Part shown: one piece after another, positions 1 through 8,376 of the stretch | Layout of the letters: every line of letters starts with the position of its first letter | Position numbering within the stretch: position 1 is the first letter of the stretch | Origin: Actinobacteria bacterium OV320 | GTDB lineage: Bacteria; Actinomycetota; Actinomycetes; Streptomycetales; Streptomycetaceae | Direction of reading: 5' to 3' | DNA length: 64,000 bases | NCBI GenBank assembly: GCA_001298545.1 | Contig: LJCX01000027.1 | Location: 744,001 to 808,000 of the forward strand | Notes under the pieces: model-generated | Databases searched by the model: none | Told to the model about the DNA's origin: nothing | The model's input: the letters and a program-made list of their open reading frames with translations, nothing else | Position numbers and translations under genes: made by a program

Positions 1-358
1 CCTCCTCGTCGTGGGAGTAGACGTCGAGCTTGCCGGCCAGTCGGGTGTTGCCGGCGGCGTCGGTGAGCCGGAGTTCGCCGTCGCGTGAGGTGTGCAGGAC
101 GGAGCGGTCGGGCAGCACGGCGAGCGACATGGGCTCGCCTACCTCCGCCTCCCCCTTGGCGAGGGTGACCTGCTGGAAGTCCTCGGCTGCCGAGACCACC
201 GGGTCGGCGACGGCTGCGCCGGCCTGGGGTGCGGTGAGGGTGAGCGACGCGCCGGCCAGCAGGGCGCCGCTCAGCAGGGCGACGGCTCTGCGCAGCGATG
301 GACGTCGTCGGCGGGTCTCGGCTCTGCGGGTGCCGGTGGTGGGGTCGTTCCCGTGCAC
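1..358 (-). CDS. Secreted sugar dehydrogenase-like protein (N-terminal part)
   Basis: Only the first 119 codons are in the window; the C-terminus lies beyond the left edge. I start it at a GTG (356-358) with GGAGG five bases upstream. The N-terminus has an Arg-rich stretch (residues 11-24), a hydrophobic core (about 25-45) and an AxA-like cleavage site near residue 48, a classic Sec or Tat signal peptide. The mature part, with LAVLPDRSVLHTSRDGELRL, resembles the first blade of PQQ-type glucose/sorbosone dehydrogenase propellers. It lies beside a sugar isomerase and a Gfo/Idh oxidoreductase on the same strand, which fits extracellular sugar oxidation. The secreted nature is well supported; the enzyme family is a tentative call because the catalytic part is not visible. 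Confidence 0.6.
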   Translation of the reverse strand, partial: MHGNDPTTGTRRAETRRRRPSLRRAVALLSGALLAGASLTLTAPQAGAAVADPVVSAAEDFQQVTLAKGEAEVGEPMSLAVLPDRSVLHTSRDGELRLTDAAGNTRLAGKLDVYSHDEE

Positions 359-486
359 GGATGCCTCCAGGGTGGGGCTGGTTGTACGGGCGGGTGCGTA
401 TGCCGGGATGCGCCGTCATCCCGGTGGCGGATGAACAGTCGGGTGAGCCTGTGGGGGGCTCGGTCGCCGTGCCTCGCTCAGTCGGC

Positions 487-1485
487 TCAGTTGCCGAACG
501 CCGCGTCGAAGGACGCGGAGGGCGGCTCGAAGTCGAACGCCTTGAGGCGGGCGAGGGCTTCGGGGGCGCCCTGCAGCCGGTCCATTCCGGCGTCCTCCCA
601 CTCGACGGAGATCGGGCCCTGGTAGTCGATGGAGCGCAGCATGCGGAAGACGTCCTCCCAGGGGACGTCGCCGTGGCCGGCGGAGACGAAGTCCCAGCCG
701 CGTCGCGGGTCGCCCCAGGGCAGATGGGAGCCGAGGCGCCCGTTGCGGCCATCCAGCCGCTTGCGGGCCTCCTTGCAGTCCACGTGGTAGATGCGGTCGC
801 GGAAGTCCCACAGGAAGCCGACCGGGTCGAGGTCCTGCCACACGAAGTGGCTCGGGTCAAAGTTGAGACCGAAGGCCGGTCGGCGGTCGACCGCCTCCAA
901 TGTGCGTACGGTCGTCCAGTAGTCGTAGGCGATCTCGCTGGGGTGGACCTCGTGCGCGAACCGCACCCCCTGCGCGTCGAAGACGTCGAGAATGGGGTTC
1001 CAGCGCTCGGCGAAGTCCTCGTAGCCCCGCTCGATCATCGACTCGGGCGCGGGCGGGAACATGGCGACCAGATGCCAGATGGCGGAGCCGGTGAAGCCGA
1101 TCACCGTGTCGACGCCGAAGGCGGCCGCGGCCCTGGCGGTGTCGGCGATCTCGGCGGCGGCTCGCCGCCGGACGCCCTCCGGTTCGCCGTCGCCCCAGAT
1201 ACGGGCGGGCAGGATGGCCTGGTGGCGTTCGTCGATGATGGCGTCGCAGACGGCCTGCCCCACAAGGTGGTTGGAGATGGCCCAGCACTTCAGCCCGTAC
1301 TTGTCGAGGATTTGGTGGCGGGACTCCACGTACCCGGGATCCGCGAGGGCCTTGTCGACCTCGAAGTGGTCTCCCCAGCAGGCGAGTTCGAGCCCGTCGT
1401 AACCGAAGTCACGGGCGAGGCGGCAGACCTCCTCCAGGGGCAGGTCGGCCCACTGGCCGGTGAACAGTGTGAACGTACGCGGCAT
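487..1485 (-). CDS. Sugar phosphate isomerase/epimerase (TIM barrel)
   Basis: 332 residues. The start MPRTFTLFTGQWADLPLEE followed by the pattern GYDGLELACWGDHF and the later VGFTGS-like, FAHEVHPSEIAYDY, GLNFDPSHFVWQ and HVDCKEA motifs mark the xylose isomerase-like TIM-barrel family, which isomerises or epimerises sugars or inositol derivatives using a divalent metal held by Glu, Asp and His residues of these motifs. It begins 21 bp after the Gfo/Idh/MocA oxidoreductase, so the two are probably co-transcribed. Such pairs oxidise and rearrange a sugar or inositol. The exact substrate cannot be told from sequence. Confidence 0.88.
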   Translation of the reverse strand: MPRTFTLFTGQWADLPLEEVCRLARDFGYDGLELACWGDHFEVDKALADPGYVESRHQILDKYGLKCWAISNHLVGQAVCDAIIDERHQAILPARIWGDGEPEGVRRRAAAEIADTARAAAAFGVDTVIGFTGSAIWHLVAMFPPAPESMIERGYEDFAERWNPILDVFDAQGVRFAHEVHPSEIAYDYWTTVRTLEAVDRRPAFGLNFDPSHFVWQDLDPVGFLWDFRDRIYHVDCKEARKRLDGRNGRLGSHLPWGDPRRGWDFVSAGHGDVPWEDVFRMLRSIDYQGPISVEWEDAGMDRLQGAPEALARLKAFDFEPPSASFDAAFGN

Positions 1486-1506
1486 GCTCCAGGCCCTCCT
1501 CGGTCC

Positions 1507-2715
1507 TCAGTCCGCTATCGGGGTGTAGACGGAGTTCTTCTCGGCGCTCTCCTCGACCGCCGCCAGGACGCGCTGAACCTGCAGCCCGTCGGCGAAGGAG
1601 GGTTCGGGGCGGCTGCCCTCGGCGACGGCGTGCACCAGGTCGCGGACCTGGTGGACGAAGGTGTGCTCGTAGCCGAGCCCATGGCCCGGCGGCCACCAGG
1701 CGTTCAGGTAGGGGTGGTCGGGTTCGGTGACGAGGATGCGGCGGAAGCCGGCGTGGATGCTCGGTTCGGTGGCGTCGTGGAACCAGAGCTCGTTGAGGCG
1801 TTCCAGATCGAAGGCCAACGAGCCGCGCTCACCGTTGAGTTCGAGACGCAGGGCGTTCTTGCGTCCGGTGGCGAACCGGGTCGCCTCGAAGGAGGCGAGC
1901 GCGCCGGAGGTGAAGCGAGCGGTGAACAGTGCAGCGTCGTCCACGGTGACCGTTCCGGTGCCGTGGGCGGAGACCGCGCTCAGGCCGCTCGTCGGACCGC
2001 CGGGCAACGGCCGCTGCCGTACGAAGGTCTCGGTGATCGCGGAGACTCCCGCGAGCCGCTCCCCCGCGAGATGCTGTGCGAGGTCGACGATGTGCGCGCC
2101 CAGGTCGCCGAGCGAGCCGGAGCCGGCCAGTTCCCTGCGCAGTCGCCACGTCAGCGGGAACTCGCGGTCTACCAGCCAGTCCTGAAGGTACGTCACACGC
2201 ACGTGGCGCAGCGCGCCCAGTCGGCCTTCGGCCACCATCCGCCGGGCCAGGGCGGTGGCCGGGACGCGGCGGTAGTTGAAGCCGACCATCGCCAACTGAC
2301 CGCGCGCATGCGCGGCTTCGGCGGCACGGGCCATGGTCTCGGCCTCCTCGACAGTGTTCGCGAGGGGCTTCTCACACAGGACGTGTTTGCCGGCGGCCAG
2401 CGCCGCCACCGCGATCTCGGCGTGGGAGTCGCCGGGGGTGCAGATGTCGACGAGGTCGATGTCGTCCCGGGCGATCAGAGCACGCCAGTCGGTCTCGGTA
2501 GCCGCCCAGCCGTGCCGGTCCGCCGCCGCCCGCACGGCGGAGGGGTCTCGGCCGCAGATCACGGCGAGGACCGGACGGCGGGGAAGATCGAAGACTCTGC
2601 CCGCGGTGCGCCAGCCCTGGGAATGGGCGGCGCCCATGAACGCGTATCCGACCATCCCCACACGGAGCGGCTGCTTGCCCGCCTCCGGTCCTGCTGACTG
2701 CTGCGGCTGTTCCAT
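1507..2715 (-). CDS. Gfo/Idh/MocA family oxidoreductase
   Basis: 402 residues from the ATG at 2713-2715, chosen because GAGGAGG lies eight bases upstream; an in-frame upstream start would add 18 residues of low quality. The N-terminus after a short Gln-rich lead is PLRVGMVGYAFMGAAHSQGW, the Rossmann nucleotide-binding loop. HVLCEKPLANTVEEAE is the conserved EKP motif that carries the catalytic lysine, and the C-terminal half is the alpha/beta substrate domain with the GDLGAHIVDLAQHL signature. The family uses NAD(P) to oxidise sugars, inositols or their derivatives. It is the first gene of a pair with the downstream isomerase and lies beside a sugar ABC importer on the same strand, suggesting a shared catabolic role. 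Confidence 0.9.
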   Translation of the reverse strand: MEQPQQSAGPEAGKQPLRVGMVGYAFMGAAHSQGWRTAGRVFDLPRRPVLAVICGRDPSAVRAAADRHGWAATETDWRALIARDDIDLVDICTPGDSHAEIAVAALAAGKHVLCEKPLANTVEEAETMARAAEAAHARGQLAMVGFNYRRVPATALARRMVAEGRLGALRHVRVTYLQDWLVDREFPLTWRLRRELAGSGSLGDLGAHIVDLAQHLAGERLAGVSAITETFVRQRPLPGGPTSGLSAVSAHGTGTVTVDDAALFTARFTSGALASFEATRFATGRKNALRLELNGERGSLAFDLERLNELWFHDATEPSIHAGFRRILVTEPDHPYLNAWWPPGHGLGYEHTFVHQVRDLVHAVAEGSRPEPSFADGLQVQRVLAAVEESAEKNSVYTPIAD

Positions 2716-3175
2716 ACGGTTGTCCTCCTCGTCGTCGTGGCACGTGGGGGGTGGGACGCTGTCGGGCACGAGGCCCGGGCCGTCCGGCGGATGCCCAGGG
2801 GGAGCTGGTGCCGCCGGACGGGGCTCATGCCGCCCGGTGGGCGGGTTCGCCTCTGGATGCGGTGTATGTGGTGGATCCGGTCGATGCGGTGGATGCGACC
2901 CATGGGACGGCGCACCGTCCCCGGACCCGGTGGCCCTCTACCGGGAGAGGTGACGACAGCGCCGCCGCCGTGCGGTGCCGGGGCGAACCCAAAGGAAGTC
3001 GGTGGCTCCCGCACCACGCTCGCGGTTCAGGTCGCTGGGCAGAGCGCCCGGCGCACGGAGCCCGCGGCCGTTCGCTCGTCGCCCGTATCCCGCACTTCGT
3101 ATCCCGTAGCCGATAACCCGTGTCCCGCTGCCGAACGGGGCGGCGTGCGACCGTTCCCCGGACAGGACACACGCC
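2716..3175. other. 460-bp gap without a gene, with degenerate repeats
   Basis: This stretch separates the end of the ABC importer genes from the start of the Gfo/Idh gene, all on the minus strand. It must hold the promoter of the oxidoreductase pair near its left end. The rest has open frames on both strands, but they overlap one another and encode Arg- or His/Ile-rich low-complexity chains, so I call no gene. A 9-bp period repeat lies at 2855-2899, and around 3083-3127 a block of GTATCCCG-like words is repeated about three times. Confidence 0.6.
2855..2899. repeat. Degenerate 9-bp tandem repeat, five copies
   Basis: Five consecutive 9-bp units, GGATGCGGT, GTATGTGGT, GGATCCGGT, CGATGCGGT and GGATGCGAC. 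Each differs from the consensus GGATGCGGT by zero to three bases. It lies in a non-coding gap. Confidence 0.7.
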
Positions 3176-4237
3176 CTACTTGAAGCCGGTGGACATGTAC
3201 TGGTCGACGTTGGTCTTGTCGACGACCGCCGAGTAGAGGGTGATCGAGGCGGGGATCTCGTACTCGGCGAGACCACCGACGCCCTTGCCCTGGCCGAGCG
3301 CGCGGGCGAGGTCGATGGCGGAGGCGGCCATGGTCGGCGGGTAGAGAACGGTTGCCTTCAGGACACCCTTGTCCTGCTTGATCGCCTGGAAGGCGGCAAG
3401 AGCGCCCGCTCCGCCGACCATCAGGAAGTCGTCACGTCCGGCCTGCTCGATGGCGCGCAGCGCACCCACACCCTGGTCGTCGTCGTGGTTCCACAGCGCG
3501 TCGAACTTGGACTGCGCCTGCAGCAGTTGGGCCATCTTGGCCTGCCCCGACTCGACCGTGAACTCGGCGGCCTGTCGGGCGACCTTCTTGATGTTGGGGT
3601 AGTTCTTCAGCGCGTCGTCGAAGCCCTGGGTGCGCTGTTTGGTGAGCTCCAGGTTGTCCAGGCCGGCCAGCTCGATCACGCGGGCGTCGGACTTTCCCTT
3701 GAGTTTCTCCCCGATGTAGTGCCCGGCGTTGAGACCCATTCCGTAGTTGTCGCCGCCGACCCAACACCGGTACGCCTGAGGCGTGTTGAAGATGCGGTCG
3801 AGGTTGATGACGGGGATGCCCGCGCGCATCGCCTTCAGGCCGACCTGGGTGAGGGCCTTGCCGTCGGCGGGCAGCACGACCAGGACGTCGACCTTCTTGT
3901 TGATGAGGGTCTCGATCTGGCCGATCTGCTGGGCGGTGTCGTTCGAGCCCTCGGTGATCTCCAGCGTCACGTCGGAGTACTTCTTCGCCCGGCTCTCCGC
4001 GTTGTCGTTGATGGCGTTGAGCCAGCCGTGGTCCGCCTGCGGTCCGGCGAAGCCGATGGTGACCTGCTTGCCGGGCTTGTCGTCGGCGGCCGGCTGGTCG
4101 TTCGCGGCCGGCTCCTCATCCTTGGAATCGTTGCTGGTGCAACCCACGAGGAGGGTCCCGGCCGAGACTGCGGCGGCCCCGAAGAGCATTCCTCTGCGAC
4201 TGGTGAAGCGGTTCGTGAACGGTGTCGGCTCTGGCAT
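3176..4237 (-). CDS. Sugar ABC transporter substrate-binding lipoprotein (RbsB type)
   Basis: 353 residues from the ATG at 4235-4237, preceded by an AGGAAAGGG ribosome site. A twin-arginine pair (SRRGMLFG, Arg14-Arg15), a hydrophobic stretch and a lipobox LLVGC with Cys33 indicate Tat export and lipid anchoring. An acidic Asp/Glu-rich spacer follows. From about residue 50 the periplasmic-binding-protein-like fold runs to the end (VTIGFAGPQADHGWLNAINDN; VDVLVVLPADGKALTQVG; WVGGDNYGMG; DALWNHDDDQGVGALRAIEQAG), as in ribose-, allose- or inositol-binding proteins. It is the third gene of an ATPase-permease-binding protein operon, 17 bp after the permease. The ligand is probably a monosaccharide or polyol and is not determined. 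Confidence 0.93.
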   Translation of the reverse strand: MPEPTPFTNRFTSRRGMLFGAAAVSAGTLLVGCTSNDSKDEEPAANDQPAADDKPGKQVTIGFAGPQADHGWLNAINDNAESRAKKYSDVTLEITEGSNDTAQQIGQIETLINKKVDVLVVLPADGKALTQVGLKAMRAGIPVINLDRIFNTPQAYRCWVGGDNYGMGLNAGHYIGEKLKGKSDARVIELAGLDNLELTKQRTQGFDDALKNYPNIKKVARQAAEFTVESGQAKMAQLLQAQSKFDALWNHDDDQGVGALRAIEQAGRDDFLMVGGAGALAAFQAIKQDKGVLKATVLYPPTMAASAIDLARALGQGKGVGGLAEYEIPASITLYSAVVDKTNVDQYMSTGFK

Positions 4238-4254
4238 GACGGTGAACCCTTTCC

Positions 4255-5271
4255 TCAGGTCGTGCTCGCGGTACGGCGCTGGACCAGCACGGCGGCGACG
4301 ATGATCGCGCCCTTGGCGATCTGCTGGACGTCGCTCTGCAGGTTGTTCAGGGCGAAGATGTTGGTGATCGTGGTGAAGATCAGTACGCCGAGCACGGAGC
4401 CGGTGATGGTGCCGCGACCCCCGGTGAGCAGCGTGCCGCCGATGATCGCGGCCGCGATGGCGTCGAGTTCGTAGAGGTTGCCGTTGGTGTTCTGTCCCGA
4501 GCCGGACAGGATGATCAGCAGGAAGGCGGCGATGCCGCAGCACAGGCCGGACAGCAGGTAGAGATAAAGCCGCTGACGGCGTACGTCGATGCCGGCGAGC
4601 CGGGCGGCCTCCGCGTTGCCGCCGACGGCCACCGTGCGGCGACCGAACGTGGTGCGGTTCAGCACCAACCAGCCGATGACCGTCACGATCGCGAAGACGA
4701 TCACAAGCGGCGGGACGCCGAGCACATAGGCGTCGCGCTCGCCCAGGTCGAGGACGCTTTCCACCGTGACGATCTGCGTCCGGCCGTCAGTGAGCTGGAG
4801 GGCCAGTCCGCGGGCGGAGGCCAGCATGGCCAGCGTCGCGATGAACGGCACCATCCCGCCGTACGCGATGAGCAGACCGTTGACCAGGCCGCAGCCCAGT
4901 CCGACGATCACCGCCGTGAAGAGGATGCCCGCGAAACCGTATTCCTGGGTGGCGACCGTGGTCGCCCACACCGAGGCCAGCGCGACGATCGCACCGACCG
5001 AGAGGTCGATGCCCCCGGAGGTGATGACGAAGGTCATCCCGACGGTGACGACACCGATCACGGACCCCTGGGTGAGGACGAGTTGCAGGTTGCGGGTGTC
5101 GAGGAACTCGTCCGGTTTGGTGATCCCGCCGATCACGACGAGCGCGGCGAGCACGCCGAGCAGGGAGAGGGTGCGGACGTCGGCGCGGGCCACTGTGGTG
5201 CGCCAGGCCGGGGGCGGGATCAGCGACACCTTGTCGGTGCTGTCCCGCGGTGGGGAGACGGGCTGCGTCAT
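4255..5271 (-). CDS. Sugar ABC transporter permease (RbsC type)
   Basis: 338 residues. It overlaps the upstream ATPase gene by four bases (ATGA), so the two are translationally coupled. After a cytoplasmic lead of about 30 residues it has eight to ten hydrophobic segments and the branched-chain/ribose permease signatures GMTFVITSGGIDLSVGAIVAL and AARLAGIDVRRQRLYLYLLSGLCCGIAAFLL, the latter corresponding to the cytoplasmic loop that contacts the ATPase. It forms the membrane channel of the importer with its neighbours. Confidence 0.94.
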   Translation of the reverse strand: MTQPVSPPRDSTDKVSLIPPPAWRTTVARADVRTLSLLGVLAALVVIGGITKPDEFLDTRNLQLVLTQGSVIGVVTVGMTFVITSGGIDLSVGAIVALASVWATTVATQEYGFAGILFTAVIVGLGCGLVNGLLIAYGGMVPFIATLAMLASARGLALQLTDGRTQIVTVESVLDLGERDAYVLGVPPLVIVFAIVTVIGWLVLNRTTFGRRTVAVGGNAEAARLAGIDVRRQRLYLYLLSGLCCGIAAFLLIILSGSGQNTNGNLYELDAIAAAIIGGTLLTGGRGTITGSVLGVLIFTTITNIFALNNLQSDVQQIAKGAIIVAAVLVQRRTASTT

Positions 5272-6839
5272 GACGCCGGGCTTCCTTCCATGACGAGATC
5301 GAGTACGCGGTGTTCATCCAGCTCACGGGCAGGCGCCGTGTGGACGACGCGGCCTTCACGGAGCACCAGCACGCGGTCGGCGAGGCCGAGCACCTCGGGC
5401 ACCTCACTGGAGACCAGCAGCACGGCGAGGCCTTCGTCAGCCAGTCGACGGACGACTGCATACAGTTCGGCGCGGGCACCGACGTCGACGCCGCGGGTCG
5501 GCTCGTCGAGGAGCAGGACCCGGCAGCCACGCAGCAGCCAGCGGGCCAGGACCGCCTTCTGCTGGTTGCCGCCGGACAGCGTGCGCACGGGGGCGGACGG
5601 ATTGTCGGGGCGCAGCGACAACTCGCGCGTCGCGGCCCGCGCCGCACCCCGTTCGGCACGCCGGTCGATCCAACCCCCGCGTGAGAAGCGGGACATGGAG
5701 GACACGGAGACATTGCGGGTGACGGACTCCAGCATCAGCAGGGCCTGCGCCTTGCGTTCCTCGGGGGCCAGCCCGAGCCCGGCCCGTACAGCCGCCCGCA
5801 CACTGCCCGGACGCAACGGCGTTCCGTCGACGAGGACTTGACCGGTACTCGGTTTCCGCGCTCCGTAGATCGTCTCCAGGATCTCCGACCGCCCCGAGCC
5901 GACCAGACCGGCGAGCCCGACGATCTCCCCGGCCCGCACGGTCAGGTCGAGGGACGCGAACTCACCCTCCCGGACGAGCCCTCGCACTTCCAGCACGGGT
6001 GTCCCGGCGGCAGACCCGGCACCGCCACCCGCCGCTCCTCCGGCATTGTCCGTGGCGGCGACCACGTCACCCGACGGCCGCTCGGGGAAGACGTACTCGA
6101 CGTTGCGCCCCGTCATCAACGCGACGACCTCACGGGTCGGCGTCGTCTTCGCCGGGAGCCCGCCCGCCACCGCGCGGCCGTCCTTCAGTACGGTCACGCG
6201 GTCGCCGATGCGGCGGATCTCCTCGAGCCGGTGCGAGATGTAGACGACGGCCACTCCGTCGGCGGTCAGGTCACCGACGATACGGAACAGGTTGTCGACC
6301 TCGTCGGGGTCGAGCGCGGCGGACGGTTCGTCCATCACGATGAGCCGCACGTCGTGGGAGAGCGCACGCGCCATGGAGACGATCTGCTGTTGCGCCGCCG
6401 ACAACTCCCCCACCAGTCGGGCAGGATCGATCTCGGCATGCCCGAGTCGCTTCAGCAGGGCGCTCGTCGAGGCGCGTGCCACCTTGCCCCGTACGACGAA
6501 TCCGGCGGCCGTGGGTTCATGTCCCAAGTGGACGTTCTCGGCCACCGACAGGTGCTCCACCAGGTCGAGTTCCTGGTAGATGGTGGCGATGCCGAGGCGC
6601 ATGGCGGCGATCGGGGAGCGCAGGGTGACGGGGTCGCCCTGCCAGCGGATGACGCCGTCGTCGGGCTGATGGGCGCCGGCCAGAACCTTGATGAGGGTGG
6701 ACTTGCCGGCACCGTTCTGGCCGAGCAGACAGTGCACCTCACCGGCCTGGACGGCGAGGTCGACGCCGTCCAACGCCCGTACTCCGGGGAAGGACTTGGT
6801 GATGCCGGACATGCTGAGCAGGGGTGGTTCTGTTGCCAT
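5268..6839 (-). CDS. Sugar ABC transporter ATP-binding protein, double cassette (RbsA type)
   Basis: 523 residues with two fused ATPase cassettes, the usual design of RbsA/MglA/XylG. The first has Walker A GQNGAGKSTLIK near residue 40, a weak signature LSAAQQQIVSMARAL and Walker B LIVMDEPSAALD. The second has the degenerate P-loop GLVGSGRSEIL, the signature LSGGNQQKAVLARWL and Walker B VLLLDEPTRGVD. A Gly/Ala-rich linker (about residues 255-275) joins them. First gene of the importer operon; the 160-bp upstream gap carries a perfect palindrome (6880-6894), a likely operator. It powers uptake through the adjacent permease. Confidence 0.95.
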   Translation of the reverse strand: MATEPPLLSMSGITKSFPGVRALDGVDLAVQAGEVHCLLGQNGAGKSTLIKVLAGAHQPDDGVIRWQGDPVTLRSPIAAMRLGIATIYQELDLVEHLSVAENVHLGHEPTAAGFVVRGKVARASTSALLKRLGHAEIDPARLVGELSAAQQQIVSMARALSHDVRLIVMDEPSAALDPDEVDNLFRIVGDLTADGVAVVYISHRLEEIRRIGDRVTVLKDGRAVAGGLPAKTTPTREVVALMTGRNVEYVFPERPSGDVVAATDNAGGAAGGGAGSAAGTPVLEVRGLVREGEFASLDLTVRAGEIVGLAGLVGSGRSEILETIYGARKPSTGQVLVDGTPLRPGSVRAAVRAGLGLAPEERKAQALLMLESVTRNVSVSSMSRFSRGGWIDRRAERGAARAATRELSLRPDNPSAPVRTLSGGNQQKAVLARWLLRGCRVLLLDEPTRGVDVGARAELYAVVRRLADEGLAVLLVSSEVPEVLGLADRVLVLREGRVVHTAPARELDEHRVLDLVMEGSPAS

Positions 6840-6879
6840 GTGGGTTCCCCTCGGCGGACGTGCGGGCCGGAGTCAGGGC

Positions 6880-6894
6880 ACAACGAGTCGTTGT
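6880..6894. promoter_or_regulatory. 15-bp palindrome, putative operator of the sugar importer operon
   Basis: ACAACGA-G-TCGTTGT is a perfect inverted repeat 41 bp upstream of the ATPase start codon, in the gap between the ROK regulator stop and the importer operon. Its size and position suit a LacI- or ROK-type repressor. The adjacent ROK protein is the obvious candidate, by inference only. Confidence 0.55.
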
Positions 6895-6999
6895 TCTCAG
6901 GGCAGAGCAGGGCGGAACAGTGCGCGGTGGGGCGAGACAGGGTGGAGCGGGGCAGAGCGGAGCGACACGCTGTACTGGTGAGACCGTGCCGGTGGCGGC

Positions 7000-8190
7000 T
7001 TACGCGGGTGAGAAGAGGTGGTCGCTGATCAGCCGGGCCGCGCCGATGACACCGGCGGTGGGGCCCAACTCCCCCAGAACAATGGGTAGGTTGCCGGTCG
7101 CCAAGGGCAGCGACTGGCGGTACACCTGCGTGCGGATCGCGGCAAGCAGCGTGTGGCCGAGGCCGGTCACGCCGCCGCCGATCACCACCAGGCCGGGGTT
7201 GAAGAACGAGACGAGCCCGGCGATGACCTGGCCGACACGGTTGCCGCCCTCGCGGATCATCTCCAGGGAGGTGGCGTCTCCCGCGGCCGCCGCGGCGGCG
7301 ACATCGACGGCGGTGAGGCCGCCGTTCGTCGCCAGCCGTGCCGCGAGTTCCACCGAGAGGCCCTGCTGGGCCGCCTCCAGCGCGTCCCGGGCCAGGGCCG
7401 CACCGCTGAAGTAGGCCTCCAGGCAACCCCGGTTGCCACAGGCGCACGGCCGGCCGTCGGGCACGGCCTGGATGTGCCCGATGTCGCCCGCGCTGCCGGT
7501 CGTACCGCGGTACACATGGCCGCCGACGACGATGCCGCAGCCGATCCCGGTGCCGATCTTGACGCAGAGGAAGTCGGCGACGGTGCGGGCGACGCCCGCG
7601 TGCTGCTCCCCCATCGCCATGAGGTTCACGTCGTTGTCGACCATCACCGGGCAGCCCAGCTCCTGGCTGAGCGCCTCCCGCACGGGGAAGCCGTCCCAGC
7701 CGGGCATGATCGGCGGTGCCACCGGCACGCCTTCGGGGAAACGAACCGGACCGGGTACGCCGATGCCGGCGCCGTCGAAGCCCTCGGCGAGTCCCGTCGC
7801 CCTCAACTTCGCGGCCATGGACAGGACTTGCTCGAAGACCGCGACCGGCCCCTCACGTACGTCGAGGGGCTGGTTGAGATGTCCGAGGGTCTCCAGTTCT
7901 GCGTTGGTGACGGCGACGTCGACCGAGGTCGCGCCGATGTCGACACCGAGGAAGCGCAGCCCGGGGTTGAGCCGGACGTTGTGGGAGCGGCGGCCGCCGC
8001 GCGAGGCGGCGAGTCCGTCGGCGACGACCAGCCCCGTCTCCAGGAGCCGGTCCACCTCCACGGCCAGCTTGGACCGCGACAGGTCGACCTGATCACCGAG
8101 TTGCGCTCGGGAGTTGGGGCCGCCGTCGCGCAACAGCTTGAGCAGACGGGCCTGATGGGCGTTCGCGGGTCGTGCCGTCATACGTCTCAC
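7000..8190 (-). CDS. ROK family transcriptional regulator
   Basis: 396 residues. The GTG start (8188-8190) has GGAGG five bases upstream; an ATG three codons later is an alternative. Residues 10-75 form a winged helix (QARLLKLLRDGGPNSRAQLGDQVDLSRSKLAVEVDRLLE). From residue 85 it is the sugar kinase-like ROK domain with the phosphate loop GVDIGATSVDVAV and the zinc motif CACGNRGCLEAYF. ROK regulators bind a sugar or sugar phosphate and repress sugar uptake genes. It lies directly upstream of the ribose-type importer on the same strand and probably controls it. Confidence 0.93.
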   Translation of the reverse strand: MRRMTARPANAHQARLLKLLRDGGPNSRAQLGDQVDLSRSKLAVEVDRLLETGLVVADGLAASRGGRRSHNVRLNPGLRFLGVDIGATSVDVAVTNAELETLGHLNQPLDVREGPVAVFEQVLSMAAKLRATGLAEGFDGAGIGVPGPVRFPEGVPVAPPIMPGWDGFPVREALSQELGCPVMVDNDVNLMAMGEQHAGVARTVADFLCVKIGTGIGCGIVVGGHVYRGTTGSAGDIGHIQAVPDGRPCACGNRGCLEAYFSGAALARDALEAAQQGLSVELAARLATNGGLTAVDVAAAAAAGDATSLEMIREGGNRVGQVIAGLVSFFNPGLVVIGGGVTGLGHTLLAAIRTQVYRQSLPLATGNLPIVLGELGPTAGVIGAARLISDHLFSPA

Positions 8191-8376
8191 GAGCCCCTCC
8201 CCGCCTCAGTTCGGCCACCAGTGTCGGGCTTTCGAAGGGAACGTAGCAGCGCCTGCCGAACCTGGGAAGAAGCTGTGCACGGATTGCCGTCAACTTTCTC
8301 CACTCACAGGACAAAGAGCGGAACCGAGGCACCCGAAACCGGTCGAAGCCCGGTGAGAAACCTGTCCCGAGCAGGC

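Noticed and set aside
298..2697. A very long open frame on the plus strand (799 codons)
   Set aside because: It lies antisense to three well-supported minus-strand genes, has no recognisable domain, and is the usual by-product of GC-rich codon bias.
2825..3172. 115-codon minus-strand frame in the 460-bp gap
   Set aside because: Arg-rich low complexity, overlapped by other equally open frames, no ribosome site, no domain; part of it is made of short repeats.
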